Of a stretch of 64,000 nucleotides of DNA, positions 35,001 through 43,792 are shown one piece after another. The position numbers were made by a program, and so were the translations under genes. Source of the stretch: Marivibrio halodurans. GTDB lineage: Bacteria > Pseudomonadota > Alphaproteobacteria > UBA8366 > Aestuariispiraceae. Location of the stretch: positions 1 to 64,000 of the forward strand of contig NZ_JAGMWN010000002.1 of NCBI RefSeq assembly GCF_017963645.1. Direction: 5' to 3'. The notes under the pieces are model-generated. The model was not told the DNA's origin. It worked only from the letters and a program-made list of their open reading frames with translations, and searched no databases. How positions within the stretch are numbered: the first letter of the stretch is position 1; every line of letters begins with the position of its first letter.

Positions 35001-35087
35001 GTCAATCTGGTGATGTACGCGCTGACCGGGAACTACAAGGCCGATCAGGTCCATGTGCCGGCGATCCTGGAAAGGCTGGGTCAATGA
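32079..35087 (+). CDS. DUF4159 protein with BatA-type membrane domain
   Basis: A 1002-residue inner-membrane protein. The N-terminal BatA-like region carries two TM helices (FLNPWLLLGLIALPALWLLL; about 60-82). A long extracytoplasmic region follows, then a further TM (about 675-695) and another near 720-740. The C-terminal DUF4159 domain contains LSFFPLLYWPV and NGGTILFDTRD. A Gly/Ala tandem repeat (ATAGATAGATAGAG) lies near residue 187, encoded by short GC repeats at about 32610-32660. It overlaps both neighbours by 4 bp. Confidence 0.88.
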   Translation: MIGLGPLAFLNPWLLLGLIALPALWLLLRILPPAPKRIGFPAIRLLFGLESAEKTPASAPWWLVLLRLLVAALLIVAVAGPILDPERELPGDGPLILVIDDGFGAAPGWPDRQARLTALAEQAGRADRPVRLLFTARDAEGAPPALSDMLPAARAIDRIGAATPHPWAVDRAAAADALATAGATAGATAGAGVGAGAGSEGESSGGASVIWASDGVDAPGTGALTEAMAAIGPLTVLTPAADRLPVLAIPPRAGAGELTLSLRRPDAGAPRDVVLVARGPDGRPLARHVARFEPDARDMAVTMEIPRALRNDLAAVTVEAPERVAGTPPAGNGAAENGEEGAGGAGLSDLSVGLGAGAVALFDERWSRRPVGIVSDAGRDVGLALLSEVYYLDRALAPIGDLSRAPADILIRAGQAAIFLPDSTPVDSDARTALRDWIEGGGVLVRFAGPRLAQAEEDDLVPVTLRRGGRQLSGALQWTEPARIGSVSPDGPFAGLPTRTEAVVKRQVLAEPALDLAEKTWMRLEDDTPLVTAERRGEGWLVLIHTTANTEWSSLALSGLFVEMLQRLTELGAGVATATPGAADRPLAPVQTLNGAGRLGDPPVTARPIPADALEDVAIGPRHPPGFYGTEAIRQAVSLGPRVEAFEALPALPPAATRAGYDRAEERPLDAWFYLTALALLLIDGIVTLLMRGQFPGVGGRPVLGSGGGSRAGSTGTALVLSLCAGLSVLALAAGNSPARAQDDARTIGPAIGAEAGDGDVALTGDEFALRAVSGTTLAYVETGDPEVDRIARAGLGGLTAVLRQRTAVETAEPLGVDVNEDELSFFPLLYWPVTESQPDLHQGAIDRLNRFLANGGTILFDTRDAHVSGGWTTGGSPDLRRLTQGIDVPELTPVPPEHVLTKSFYLMQDFPGRWTGGTLWIEKPGTTVNDGVARILVGAADWAGAWAEDAGGRPMFPVVPGGDRQREMAYRFGVNLVMYALTGNYKADQVHVPAILERLGQ

Positions 35088-37264
35088 CCGACGGGTTGGC
35101 GATCGTCTTCGATCCTCTGCTGCCGTGGTGGGCGATCGGCGCGCTGGGCGCGGTGGCGGCGCTGGTGCTGTTGGCCGGCGCCCTCGGCCGCGCGCCGGGC
35201 AGCGTGCCGAGGGCGCTGCTGGCCGCGGCGATCCTGGTGGCGGTCGCGAACCCCACGGCGATCCAGGAGAAACGCGCGCCGATCAAGGACGTGGCGCTTC
35301 TGGTGGTGGACGAGACCCCCTCCCAGGAGACCGCCGGCCGGCTGGAGGAGACGCGGGCGGCCGCCGACGCGCTGGAGGCGCGCCTCGCCCGGTTCGACGA
35401 GACGTTGGAGGTGCGCCGCCTCACGCTGCGCCATGGCTCCATCGCGGAGGACGCGAAGGGTACCCGTCTGGTCGAGGCGGTGCGCACCGCGCTCGCCGAC
35501 ATTCCGGCCCGGCGCTTCGCCGGCGCGATCATGGTGACCGACGGCCAGGTGCATGACGTGCCGGAGCCCGATCCCGCCACCGGCGATCGCGCGCGCGGAC
35601 TGCCCGGCCCGCTGCACGCCCTGATCGTGGGGAAGCCGGAGGCCTCCGACCGGCGGCTGACGGTCGTCGAGGCGCCGGGCTACGGGCTGGTGGGCGAGCC
35701 GGTTAGCATCCGCGTGCGGGTCGACGATCCGGTCGCGCGCGCGGGCGAGACAGCACGGGTTACCGTGCGCCTGGACGGCGAGGTGCAGCGCGGCGTGCGT
35801 GCGCCGATCGGCGAGGTGGCGGAAATCCGCGTGACGCCGGATCATCGCGGCCCCTCGATCGTCGAACTGGCGACGCCGGAGCGCCCGGGCGAACTGTCCG
35901 CCGTCAACAATCGCGCGGTGTTGTCGGTCAATGGGGTGCGCGACCGGCTGCGGGTCCTGCTGGTTTCCGGGGAGCCGCATCCGGGCGAGCGGACATGGCG
36001 CAACCTGCTGAAATCCGACCCGTCGGTCGATCTGGTTCATTTCACCATCCTGCGCCCGCCGGAGAAGCAGGACGGCACGCCGATCCATGAGCTTTCCCTG
36101 ATCGCCTTTCCGACGCGCGAGCTGTTCGAGATCAAGCTGGACGAGTTCGATCTGGTGGTCTTCGACCGCTATCGGCGGCGTGGGGTCCTGCCCTCCATCT
36201 ACCTCGCCAATATCGTCGACTATGTCCGTAAGGGCGGTGCCGTGCTGCAGGCGGTCGGGCCGGGCTTCTCCGGTCCCTACAGCCTCTACCGCACGGCCCT
36301 CGGACAGGTCATGCCGGGAAGGCCCAGCGGCGCGGTGATCGAACGCGGCTTTACGCCCGAGGTGACCGAGCGCGGCCGCCGTCACCCGGTCACGGCGGAT
36401 CTGCCGGGCGGTCCGGGCGTCACCTTGAACAGCGCGGGGCAGGCGGTCACCGCCCGGCGCGGGGAGGCGGTCTGGGGCCGCTGGTTCCGGCAGGTCGAGA
36501 CCGACGCGCATAGCGGCGAGGTGTTGATGACGGGCCTCGACGATCTGCCGCTGCTGCTGCTCGACCGGGTGGGCGAGGGGCGAATCGCCCAGATCAACAG
36601 CGACCATATCTGGCTTTGGGCGCGCGGCTTCGAGGGCGGTGGGCCGCAGGCCGAACTGCTGCGCCGCATGGCCCATTGGCTGATGAAGGAGCCGGAGCTG
36701 GAGGAGGAGGATCTGCGCGTGCGCGCCGAGGGCGACCGGCTGGAGGTGCGGCTGCGTAGCCTCGACCCGATGGTGGAGCCCGAGGTCGAACTGACGACGC
36801 CGGATGGCACCACCCGCGCGCTCACCCTGTCCGCCCAGGGGTCGGGCACCTACGGCACCACGATCCCGATCGAACGCACGGGCCTCTATACCGTGCGCGA
36901 CGGCGAGCGGGTGGCGATGGCGGCGGCCGGCGCGCTCAACCCGCTGGAGCTTTCTGCCCTTTCCGCGACGACGGAACGGCTGGCCCCCCTGGTGTCGGCG
37001 ACGGGCGGATCGACCATAAGGCTCGCCGAGGCGGAGGGTGGCACCCGGCTGACGGACGATCCGGCCGCTTTGCAGGCGGCCCTGCCGGCGATCCGGCGGG
37101 TGGCGCCGGACCGTGCCGCTGGTGGCGGCGACTGGTTCGGCCTGCGCGAGAACAGGGATTTCGTCGTCACCGGCATCGCCACCCAGACGCTGATGCCGGG
37201 ATGGCTGCTGTTGCTCCTGGCTCTCGGCCTGCTGGCGGTAAGCTGGCGGCGGGAGAGCCGGTAG
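35084..37264 (+). CDS. BatB-like membrane protein of MoxR operon
   Basis: A 726-residue membrane protein. Two N-terminal TM helices (about 8-33 and 45-60) precede a VWA-like domain (VALLVVDETPSQ, then FAGAIMVTDGQVHDV). A middle domain resembles the class I amidotransferase-like fold found in these operons (KLDEFDLVVFDRYRRRG). The C terminus ends in a TM helix (GWLLLLLALGLLAVSWRR). It overlaps the DUF4159 gene by ATGA and closes the operon. Confidence 0.82.
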   Translation: MTDGLAIVFDPLLPWWAIGALGAVAALVLLAGALGRAPGSVPRALLAAAILVAVANPTAIQEKRAPIKDVALLVVDETPSQETAGRLEETRAAADALEARLARFDETLEVRRLTLRHGSIAEDAKGTRLVEAVRTALADIPARRFAGAIMVTDGQVHDVPEPDPATGDRARGLPGPLHALIVGKPEASDRRLTVVEAPGYGLVGEPVSIRVRVDDPVARAGETARVTVRLDGEVQRGVRAPIGEVAEIRVTPDHRGPSIVELATPERPGELSAVNNRAVLSVNGVRDRLRVLLVSGEPHPGERTWRNLLKSDPSVDLVHFTILRPPEKQDGTPIHELSLIAFPTRELFEIKLDEFDLVVFDRYRRRGVLPSIYLANIVDYVRKGGAVLQAVGPGFSGPYSLYRTALGQVMPGRPSGAVIERGFTPEVTERGRRHPVTADLPGGPGVTLNSAGQAVTARRGEAVWGRWFRQVETDAHSGEVLMTGLDDLPLLLLDRVGEGRIAQINSDHIWLWARGFEGGGPQAELLRRMAHWLMKEPELEEEDLRVRAEGDRLEVRLRSLDPMVEPEVELTTPDGTTRALTLSAQGSGTYGTTIPIERTGLYTVRDGERVAMAAAGALNPLELSALSATTERLAPLVSATGGSTIRLAEAEGGTRLTDDPAALQAALPAIRRVAPDRAAGGGDWFGLRENRDFVVTGIATQTLMPGWLLLLLALGLLAVSWRRESR

Positions 37265-37351
37265 GCGCATCCCGATACCCCATCAATCCCCGTTCGTGCG
37301 ACTGATCCGCAAAGGGCGGCTTGACGGCCGTAACCCGGCGTTTGACACTAT

Positions 37352-37380
37352 CCCTCCCGCGCCGTGACGGCGCGGGAGGG
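37352..37380. repeat. Perfect 13-bp inverted repeat
   Basis: CCCTCCCGCGCC and GGCGCGGGAGGG (37352-37363 and 37369-37380) plus an inner G-C pair close on the loop TGA. It is in the gap between the MoxR operon and the aminotransferase gene. No T run follows. It may stabilise the upstream mRNA end or act as a weak or Rho-assisted terminator. Confidence 0.6.
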
Positions 37381-37464
37381 CGGCCGCAATTCCGCGGCCC
37401 CGATATTGGACGAGGCACCGGCGCTCGGAAGGCAGGACTCCGACGCCCGCATCGGCAAGGAAAC

Positions 37465-38685
37465 ATGCCGTCCGTCAAATTCGATGAGACCGTGAAGTCG
37501 GCGCCGGGGCGCCCGGCGGCAGGAAACCGAGGCAGGGCGCCGGTTGGGGCGGCCGCGCGCGATCTTTTCGCGCTGGAACCCCAGGCGACATATCTGAACC
37601 ACGGTGCGTTCGGTGCGCTCGCGCTGCCGGTGGCCGAGGCACAGGACGAATGGCGCCGTCATGTGGAGCGGCACCCCGCGCGTTTCCTGCGCCGGGAATT
37701 AAGCGGCCTACTTCGGCGCACGGCGGACCGGGTCGGGGAGTATGTTGGGGCGCGGGGGGAGGATATCGTCTTCCTTGATAACGCCTCGACGGCGATGAAC
37801 GCGGTTCTGCGCTCCTTCGTGTTGATGCCGGGCGACGAGGTGGTGACGACCAGCCATTGCTATGGCGCGGTGATGCGCACGCTGGAATTCGTTTGCGACC
37901 GGGCGGATTCGCGTCTGATCACGGCGCCGCTTCCCTTCCCGATGTCCGATCCGGAGGAGGCGGTGGAGGCGGTGTCGCGGGCGCTCAGCGCGCGCACGCG
38001 CCTGCTGGTGATCGATCACGCGACCTCGAAGACGGCGCTGGTCCTGCCGATCGAGGAGATCGTCGCGGAAGCGCGGGATCGCGGGATCGCCGTGCTGGTC
38101 GATGGGGCGCATGGACCGGGCATGCTGCCGCTCTCGATCGAGGCGCTGGGCGCGGACTACTATGCCGCCAACGCGCATAAATGGCTGGGCGCGCCGCGCG
38201 GTTCCGCCTTCCTGTGGGCCGCGCCGGAGCGACAACCCTTCCTGCGCCCGACGACGATAAGCCATTTCATCGCCGACGGTTTCACCCCCGCCTTCGATTG
38301 GCCGGGGACGAAGGATTTCACGCCGGTCCTCTCCATTCCCGCCGCCCTCGATTTCCGTGCGCGGTGGGGCGAGGCGGCGATCGCGGAATATTGCGGCGAT
38401 CTGATCCGATCCGCCGCCAGCCAGGTCGCGCGCGACCTGGGCACGGTGCGCGGCGGGCCGGACAGCATGACCGGCTTCATGGCCGCCGTCGCCCTTCCCC
38501 CCACGAGCGGAGGCGCGAAGAAACCCCAGGCGGAGCGGCTGCGCGCCCGCCTGCTGGACGAGCATGATATCGAGGTCGATATCCAGCCCGTGGACGGCCG
38601 GCTGTGGCTGCGGCTATGCGCCTATCTCTATAACGAGCCGCGCGACTACGAGCGGCTGGTCGAGGCGCTGCACAAGGTGCTGTAA
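37465..38685 (+). CDS. Class V aminotransferase (isopenicillin-N-epimerase-like)
   Basis: A 406-residue PLP enzyme. The N-terminal YLNHGAFGALALPVAEAQDE is typical of this subgroup. The cofactor region includes FLDNASTAMNAVL, and the Asp before His in VLVDGAHGPGMLPL binds the PLP ring. The Schiff-base Lys is in AANAHKWLGAPRGSAFL. Cysteine desulfurase-type chemistry is unlikely given these motifs; epimerase or cysteine-sulfinate lyase-like activity is possible. ATG 37465 is chosen for its AAGGAAA site; an upstream ATG at 37321 would run through the inverted repeat. Confidence 0.82.
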   Translation: MPSVKFDETVKSAPGRPAAGNRGRAPVGAAARDLFALEPQATYLNHGAFGALALPVAEAQDEWRRHVERHPARFLRRELSGLLRRTADRVGEYVGARGEDIVFLDNASTAMNAVLRSFVLMPGDEVVTTSHCYGAVMRTLEFVCDRADSRLITAPLPFPMSDPEEAVEAVSRALSARTRLLVIDHATSKTALVLPIEEIVAEARDRGIAVLVDGAHGPGMLPLSIEALGADYYAANAHKWLGAPRGSAFLWAAPERQPFLRPTTISHFIADGFTPAFDWPGTKDFTPVLSIPAALDFRARWGEAAIAEYCGDLIRSAASQVARDLGTVRGGPDSMTGFMAAVALPPTSGGAKKPQAERLRARLLDEHDIEVDIQPVDGRLWLRLCAYLYNEPRDYERLVEALHKVL

Positions 38686-38702
38686 CGCCGGGCCGGTCGT
38701 CG

Positions 38703-39581
38703 TCACCAGCGGAACATGTCGGCGGCGTAGGTGGGATGCACGCCGCGCGTTCGCGCCAAGGCCTCCACCTGATCGGGGTCGAGGGGACGGCCCAGATCCT
38801 GGCGGTGGATTCCACCGGCGATGAACAGGCTGTCCAGGCCGCCATTCTCTGCCCCCTGGATATCGTGCTGCAGGGAATCGCCGATCCCGATCCCGGGCGC
38901 GTCGGTATCGAAATGCGCGCGGATCATATCGTAGACGGCCCGTTGTGGCTTGCCGTGCCAACGCACCGTGCCGCCCATGCGTTCATAGGCCTCGGCGATG
39001 GCGCCGGGGCACATCTTCAGGCTGCCGTCCGGTTGGACGCTGACCCGGTCGGGATTGGCGCAAGCCATCGGCAGGTCGCGATCCAGCGCCGCCGCCAGAA
39101 CCGGCATGTAGTCGTCGAGCTCGCTGCCGCCGGTACCGGCGCACAGGATGAAATCGGCCGCCGCGATATCGTCGGTCTCCGCCACGTCGCAGCCGTCGAG
39201 GATGCCGCGGTCGTCGTCCCACCAGATGCCGAAGGCGCGCCGGCCGAGCGCGCCGTAGAAGGGATCGTCCGCATCGTCGCGGCCGCGTTGAAGAAGGCCG
39301 CGATGGAGTTCTTCCCCCGAGGTCACGACCAGATCGTAGAGATCGCGATCGATGCCGAGCGCCGAGAGGCGCTCATAGGATGCCTCCACCCGCTTGCCGG
39401 AATTGGAGAGTAGCGCGATGCCCGCGCCCGTGCGCGTGGCCAACGCGCGCAACTCCCGCAGCGCCCTGACCGCGCCCGGATGCGTCTGGGCGCCGTCATG
39501 CAGGACGCCCCATTGATCGATCACGAAAAGCCCATAATGCTCCGCGACCGCGCCCAGCCCGTCGATGATCCGGATCGTCAT
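38703..39581 (-). CDS. HAD-IIA family sugar/nucleotide phosphatase
   Basis: A 292-residue HAD phosphatase of the TIGR01459 type. The nucleophile motif is VIDQWGVLHDG (Asp22). Motif II is ALLSNSGKR; the C-terminal HGKPQRAVYDM and GIGDSLQHDIQGAENGGLDS give the Lys and the metal Asp. The open frame runs on upstream to 40394, but the motif places the real start at ATG 39581. It is convergent with the aminotransferase, and the substrate is unknown. Confidence 0.87.
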   Translation of the reverse strand: MTIRIIDGLGAVAEHYGLFVIDQWGVLHDGAQTHPGAVRALRELRALATRTGAGIALLSNSGKRVEASYERLSALGIDRDLYDLVVTSGEELHRGLLQRGRDDADDPFYGALGRRAFGIWWDDDRGILDGCDVAETDDIAAADFILCAGTGGSELDDYMPVLAAALDRDLPMACANPDRVSVQPDGSLKMCPGAIAEAYERMGGTVRWHGKPQRAVYDMIRAHFDTDAPGIGIGDSLQHDIQGAENGGLDSLFIAGGIHRQDLGRPLDPDQVEALARTRGVHPTYAADMFRW

Positions 39582-39718
39582 CCGCTGAATTCCATCCCCT
39601 TTCCATGAGAAGGGGGTTAGATGGCCGGTCGGGCCGGATCGGTCAAGCGACCCTTCCGCGACGGCCGCCGGGGGAAGGGGGAAAGTGAAAGGAATAGGGG
39701 CGGTGTCCAGGATGCGCC

Positions 39719-41152
39719 CTATTGCGCGCCCCCGCGCCCCTCGACATCTTCCTCCTGCCCGTGCTCGGGGCTGAGCTTCGGTTCGCCGAAGAGATAGCCC
39801 TGGCCGAAATCGATATTGAATTCCAGAAGCTCGATCAGCATCCGCTCGGTCTCGATCCGCTCCACGATCAGGTCGATATCGTGGGCGTCCAGTTGCTGCT
39901 TCAGCATGCGAAGCTGGGAAGCCGCCTCGCCGCCGGCCTCCAATGTGTCGAGGATCAGGGCCGCGTCGATCTTCAGGAAATGGATGTTGAGCGCTTCCAA
40001 CTCCCCGAGGTCGAGGTCCAGCCGGTCGACCGCGTCGAGCGAGAAGCGATAGCCCATGCCCGCGATCCGCTTCAGATCGGGGCCGAGACGCTGGCGCTGC
40101 GCGTCGAAATCGCTCTGCGCCATTTCCAGCACGAGGCTGGAGGCGAGTTCCCGGTGGTTCTCCATATAGGAGATGAAATCGCGGAAGAATTCCCGGTCCG
40201 CCAGCGTGTGCGGCGAGACGTTGCAGAAGAAGGCGGTCGTCGCGTCGCGCCGACGCACCCGGCGCAGCAACTGCACGCAGCGGAACAACAGCATGTTGTC
40301 GACCGCCGTCGAGAGGCCGGCGCGCCGCGCGGGGGCGAGATACTGGGCGGGCGTCACCACGGTGCCGTCCTCCGCCCGGATGCGGCTGAAGCATTCGAAG
40401 AAGCGGCGCTTGCGCTGCGGCAAGCTGACGATGGGTTGGAGATAGAGGTCGACGCGGTCCGTGCGCAGCCCGTCGCGCACGATCTCCAGCACCCGCTCCT
40501 CGCTCAAGGCGTTCGGTCCCTCGTCCGCCACGACGCGCAGCGGCGGGCGTGTGCGCTCCCGCTCCGGGCCTCCCTGGGCGCGCCCCCGGTCGGCACGTCC
40601 CATGTTGGGTTCCTTGCGCGTGCCGTCCCGCTCCGCGTCGGGCAGCGGTGGCGGTGGCGGCGTCTCGCGCGAGCGTAGGACCGGCGGCACATCGTCGGAA
40701 TAGAGTTGCTCGACCAGTTGGTGCAGCACCCGGACCTCGGCCTCGACATCCTCCGACGCGCCGGGGGATTGGGCGGTCCGGGCCACCTCTCCCGCCCGGT
40801 CGCGCGCCTCGGATTGGCGGCGCGCGGCTTCCTCCAGCGCGTCCAGCACCTCCTCGCCGCCGCGATCCTCGATCAGTTCGAACAGCCGCCGCGTCTCGTC
40901 CCGGCTGGTCATCAGCTCCTGACGCAGCCGGTCGTGCGCGCGCTTGAGCAGCAGGATGCGGTGGAGGGTCTGGCGCTCGGCCCGGCGCGCGCGGATCACC
41001 TCATGCCCGACCAGCAGGATCAGGAAGACCAGGATTCCGGCCACGACCGCTTCGCCCAGACCCGTCAGATCGGCGGCGCGTAAAACCCAGCCGGCCGCGA
41101 TGGCGGTCAGTGCGTAAAGCGCGATCAGCCCGGTCTGGACGGTTCCGGCCAT
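39719..41152 (-). CDS. Degenerate EAL-domain protein, TipF-like
   Basis: A 477-residue protein: one or two N-terminal TM helices (about 5-50), a coiled coil (about 55-120), a Pro-rich linker and a C-terminal EAL-like domain (about 230-460). The catalytic motifs are degraded: ECF replaces EAL, and the DDFG loop reads SLDAVDRLD. FLKID and QGYLFGEP remain. Such a protein should bind rather than cleave cyclic di-GMP, as TipF does in Caulobacter, where it places the flagellum. ATG 41152 has AGGGA upstream; GTG 41191 adds 13 residues. Confidence 0.8.
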   Translation of the reverse strand: MAGTVQTGLIALYALTAIAAGWVLRAADLTGLGEAVVAGILVFLILLVGHEVIRARRAERQTLHRILLLKRAHDRLRQELMTSRDETRRLFELIEDRGGEEVLDALEEAARRQSEARDRAGEVARTAQSPGASEDVEAEVRVLHQLVEQLYSDDVPPVLRSRETPPPPPLPDAERDGTRKEPNMGRADRGRAQGGPERERTRPPLRVVADEGPNALSEERVLEIVRDGLRTDRVDLYLQPIVSLPQRKRRFFECFSRIRAEDGTVVTPAQYLAPARRAGLSTAVDNMLLFRCVQLLRRVRRRDATTAFFCNVSPHTLADREFFRDFISYMENHRELASSLVLEMAQSDFDAQRQRLGPDLKRIAGMGYRFSLDAVDRLDLDLGELEALNIHFLKIDAALILDTLEAGGEAASQLRMLKQQLDAHDIDLIVERIETERMLIELLEFNIDFGQGYLFGEPKLSPEHGQEEDVEGRGGAQ

Positions 41153-41373
41153 GGCGCGGTGTTCCCTGCTTGCCCCCCGCGAAGCCGACACGCCGAATGC
41201 GCGCCAAGCGTCGTCTTTCCGTCATACTTGGAAAAGAGCGCGAAGGCTAGACGCGGGCGAGAGCGAAGCCTTCTCGGTATCTTGCCGCTGGCATGCGGGT
41301 TGTTTTGGGTGGTAAATCTCACTTGAAAACATCAAAGGGGCGTGCTGCCCGAGCGTGGAGATGATTTGAAGCC

Positions 41374-42381
41374 ATGGAGTTCCAACTGAACGCGCTGATC
41401 AGCGAGGGCCTTAGCGGTATCGTCGCGCTTCTCGTACTGATATTCGCGATCCTTCTCGTCCTGAAGGGGGTGAAGGTCGTCCCGCAGAGCGAGGAGTACG
41501 TGATCGAGCGTTTCGGGAAGTACACGAAGACACTCGTCCCGGGCCTTAATTTCATTGTTCCCTTTCTCGATCGTGTCGCGCACCAGGTTTCAATCCTCGA
41601 GCGGCAATTGCCGGAGTTCACGATCTCCGTCATCACGCGCGACAACGTGGAAGTGCGGCTGGAATCGACGGTCTTCTTTCGAGTAACGGAGCCCGCCGCG
41701 AGCGTCTACCGGATTCGCAATATCGATCAGGCGATCTATACGGCCGCCACATCGATCGTCCGGTCGGCCGCCGGCAAGCTGGAATTGGACGAATTGCAAT
41801 CATCCCGCGATTCGATGAATGCGGAGATCGCCAGCAATCTGCACGATGCCGCGAAGGTCTGGGGCATTGAGATCACCCGTACGGAGATCACCGACGTCAT
41901 CGTCGACGAGCAGACCAAGGAGGCTCAGCGCCAGCAACTCGTGGCCGAACGCCAACGCCGCGCGGCGATCGCCGTCGCCGAAGGCCAGAAACGCTCGGTC
42001 GAGCTTGCCGCCGAGGCCAAGCTCTACGAGGCGCAGAAGGAGGCCGAAGCCGTGCGGATCACCGCCGATGCGGAAGCCTACTCCGTCAAGGTGCAGGCCG
42101 AGGCCGATGCGGAACAAACCCGGCTGATCGCCACCGCGATCGCGGATAACGGCCAGCCCGCCATCGACTTCGAGATCATGAAACGTCAGGTCGACGCGCT
42201 CGGCAAGGTCGCTTCCGCCGACAACGCAAAGACCATCGTCGTGCCGACGGACGTGACCGCGGCCTTCGGGGCCCTGCAGATGTTGGCCGACACGTTTTCG
42301 CGTGGCGCCGCCGGCGGAGCGAGGACAGGTCGGGACGGGGCGGTCGAAGGCGCCACCAACACGCCCCGGGAGGGCGCATGA
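41374..42381 (+). CDS. SPFH/stomatin-like membrane protease adaptor
   Basis: A 335-residue band-7 protein. One N-terminal TM helix (about 14-33) is followed by the SPFH domain (VPQSEEYVIERFGKYTKTLV, then PGLNFIVPFLDRV). A coiled coil with AEGQKRSVELAAEAK follows, and a Gly-rich tail. QmcA-type proteins form large membrane rings and work with NfeD partners in membrane quality control. The NfeD-like gene follows with a 4-bp overlap. Confidence 0.93.
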   Translation: MEFQLNALISEGLSGIVALLVLIFAILLVLKGVKVVPQSEEYVIERFGKYTKTLVPGLNFIVPFLDRVAHQVSILERQLPEFTISVITRDNVEVRLESTVFFRVTEPAASVYRIRNIDQAIYTAATSIVRSAAGKLELDELQSSRDSMNAEIASNLHDAAKVWGIEITRTEITDVIVDEQTKEAQRQQLVAERQRRAAIAVAEGQKRSVELAAEAKLYEAQKEAEAVRITADAEAYSVKVQAEADAEQTRLIATAIADNGQPAIDFEIMKRQVDALGKVASADNAKTIVVPTDVTAAFGALQMLADTFSRGAAGGARTGRDGAVEGATNTPREGA

Positions 42382-42683
42382 TCGATACGATCGACTATTG
42401 GGTCTTCCGCTACGAAGTCTGGATCATCCTCGGCATCGCATTGATCGCCTTGGATCTCCTCGTCGGATTGAACTTCTTCGCCCTGGCGCTCGGCGCGGCG
42501 GCGTTGACGCTCGCCGTGTTGGTCTTCGCGGAGACGGAGATCTGGTACGAAGAGGCGCTTCTGCTGGACGACTGGCACGACATGGCGATCGCATACGGTG
42601 TCTTGTCGGTGGCCGAAGTCTACCTGATCAAACGCTTCTTCAAACGCAGCGTCGACGACAAGCCGGATATCAATAAATACTGA
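42378..42683 (+). CDS. Short NfeD-family membrane protein
   Basis: A 101-residue partner of the SPFH protein, overlapping it by ATGA. It has two TM helices (about 12-35 and 37-52; WIILGIALIALDLLVGLNFF). The usual soluble OB-fold domain of NfeD is reduced to about 45 residues (VLSVAEVYLIKRFFKRSVDD). NfeD-type proteins help anchor stomatin-like rings in the membrane. Confidence 0.8.
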   Translation: MIDTIDYWVFRYEVWIILGIALIALDLLVGLNFFALALGAAALTLAVLVFAETEIWYEEALLLDDWHDMAIAYGVLSVAEVYLIKRFFKRSVDDKPDINKY

Positions 42684-42688
42684 ATGCG

Positions 42689-42722
42689 GATGCCTGGAAC
42701 GTGATGGTTCCGCGGAGGCATC
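42689..42722. terminator. Hairpin between convergent genes
   Basis: GATGCCT (42689-42695) pairs with AGGCATC (42716-42722), with the inner GGAAC/GTTCC also pairing. It lies between the convergent NfeD and pyrD genes and may serve as a bidirectional transcript end, although no T run is present. Confidence 0.45.
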
Positions 42723-42723
42723 A

Positions 42724-43758
42724 TCATGTCCGGTAACCGGCGAGGCCATCCAGGATGCGCGGCACGAGCCCCGGCCCCTCATAGACCAGCGCGCTGTAGA
42801 GCTGCACCAGCGTCGCGCCGGCCTCCAGCTTGGCGCGCGCGTCCGCCGGTCCGCCGATGCCGCCGACGCCGACCAGCGGCACGCGCCCTTGCGTCAGCCG
42901 TGCCATCCGCGCGAGTCGCTCGGTCGAGGGCGCGAACAGCGGGCGGCCGCTGAGCCCGCCCGTCTCCTTCGCCAGCCGTGTCTCCCGCAAATCGTCCGGC
43001 CGGTTGATCGTGGTGTTGGAGATGATCAGCCCGTCGCACCCCCCCTCCGAGGCGAAGCGCGCGATCGCTTCCTCGTCCGCCGTCTCCAGATCGGGCGCGA
43101 TCTTGACCAGGATCGCGGGCGCGGGACGGCCGGTGACCACCCGGTCGCGGGCGTCGCGCACCGCCTCGACCAGGCGGGAAAGTTCATGGATCGACTGCAG
43201 CGCGCGCAAGCCCGGCGTGTTGGGGCTGGAAACGTTGATGACGAGGTAATCGGCGAATTCCGCCAGCGTCTCCGCCCCGATGCGATAGTCGGCGGCGGCG
43301 TCCTCGCTGTCCTTGTTCTTTCCCAGATTGACGCCGAGGAGCCCCGCCGGCCCCTCGGCCCGGAAGATGTCGAGGCGCCGGCGCGCGGCCTCCGCCCCCT
43401 CGTTATTGAAACCCAGGCGGTTGATCACCGCCCGGTCGGCCGGCAGGCGGAAGATGCGCGGGCGCGGATTGCCGGGCTGGGGGCGCGGGGTGACCGTGCC
43501 GATCTCCACGAAGCCGAACCCGGCGCGCAGCATCGGGCCCGGCACCTCGGCATTCTTGTCGAATCCGGCGCTCAACCCCACCGGATTGGGAAAGCGCAGG
43601 CCGAAGGCCTCGACCGCCAGGGAAGGATGCCGGTCGGCGCGCGCCGTCGGCCCCAGCCCGGCCTTGAGCGCCTTGATCGTCAGGCCGTGCGCCGTCTCCG
43701 CGTCGAAACGGCGCAGCACCGGCAGCGCCAGGGGCGCAAGGCAGTTCGCGATGGTCAT
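42724..43758 (-). CDS. pyrD: Dihydroorotate dehydrogenase (quinone)
   Basis: A 344-residue class 2 DHODH, the membrane-associated fourth step of UMP synthesis, which passes electrons to the quinone pool. FGLRFPNPVGLSAGFDKNAE and VEIGTVTPRPQPGNPRPRIF are diagnostic. NRLGFNN, VNVSSPNTPGLR with catalytic Ser, and GVGGIGGPADA for FMN phosphate follow. It is full length for the family and the first gene of a minus-strand group. Confidence 0.96.
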   Translation of the reverse strand: MTIANCLAPLALPVLRRFDAETAHGLTIKALKAGLGPTARADRHPSLAVEAFGLRFPNPVGLSAGFDKNAEVPGPMLRAGFGFVEIGTVTPRPQPGNPRPRIFRLPADRAVINRLGFNNEGAEAARRRLDIFRAEGPAGLLGVNLGKNKDSEDAAADYRIGAETLAEFADYLVINVSSPNTPGLRALQSIHELSRLVEAVRDARDRVVTGRPAPAILVKIAPDLETADEEAIARFASEGGCDGLIISNTTINRPDDLRETRLAKETGGLSGRPLFAPSTERLARMARLTQGRVPLVGVGGIGGPADARAKLEAGATLVQLYSALVYEGPGLVPRILDGLAGYRT

Positions 43759-43792
43759 GGCGCGTTCCCGTTCCGCCCTCGTCCCGTCCGTT

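Noticed and set aside
37342..37347. TTGACA as -35 box for the aminotransferase gene
   Set aside because: The expected -10 position falls in the GC-only hairpin, with no TATAAT-like sequence.
37352..37380. Intrinsic terminator
   Set aside because: The stem is perfect, but no T run follows; reported only as an inverted repeat.
39582..40394. Upstream half of the long frame that includes the HAD phosphatase
   Set aside because: It is antisense-frame sequence of the EAL gene and its spacer; the HAD motif I position fixes the start at 39581.
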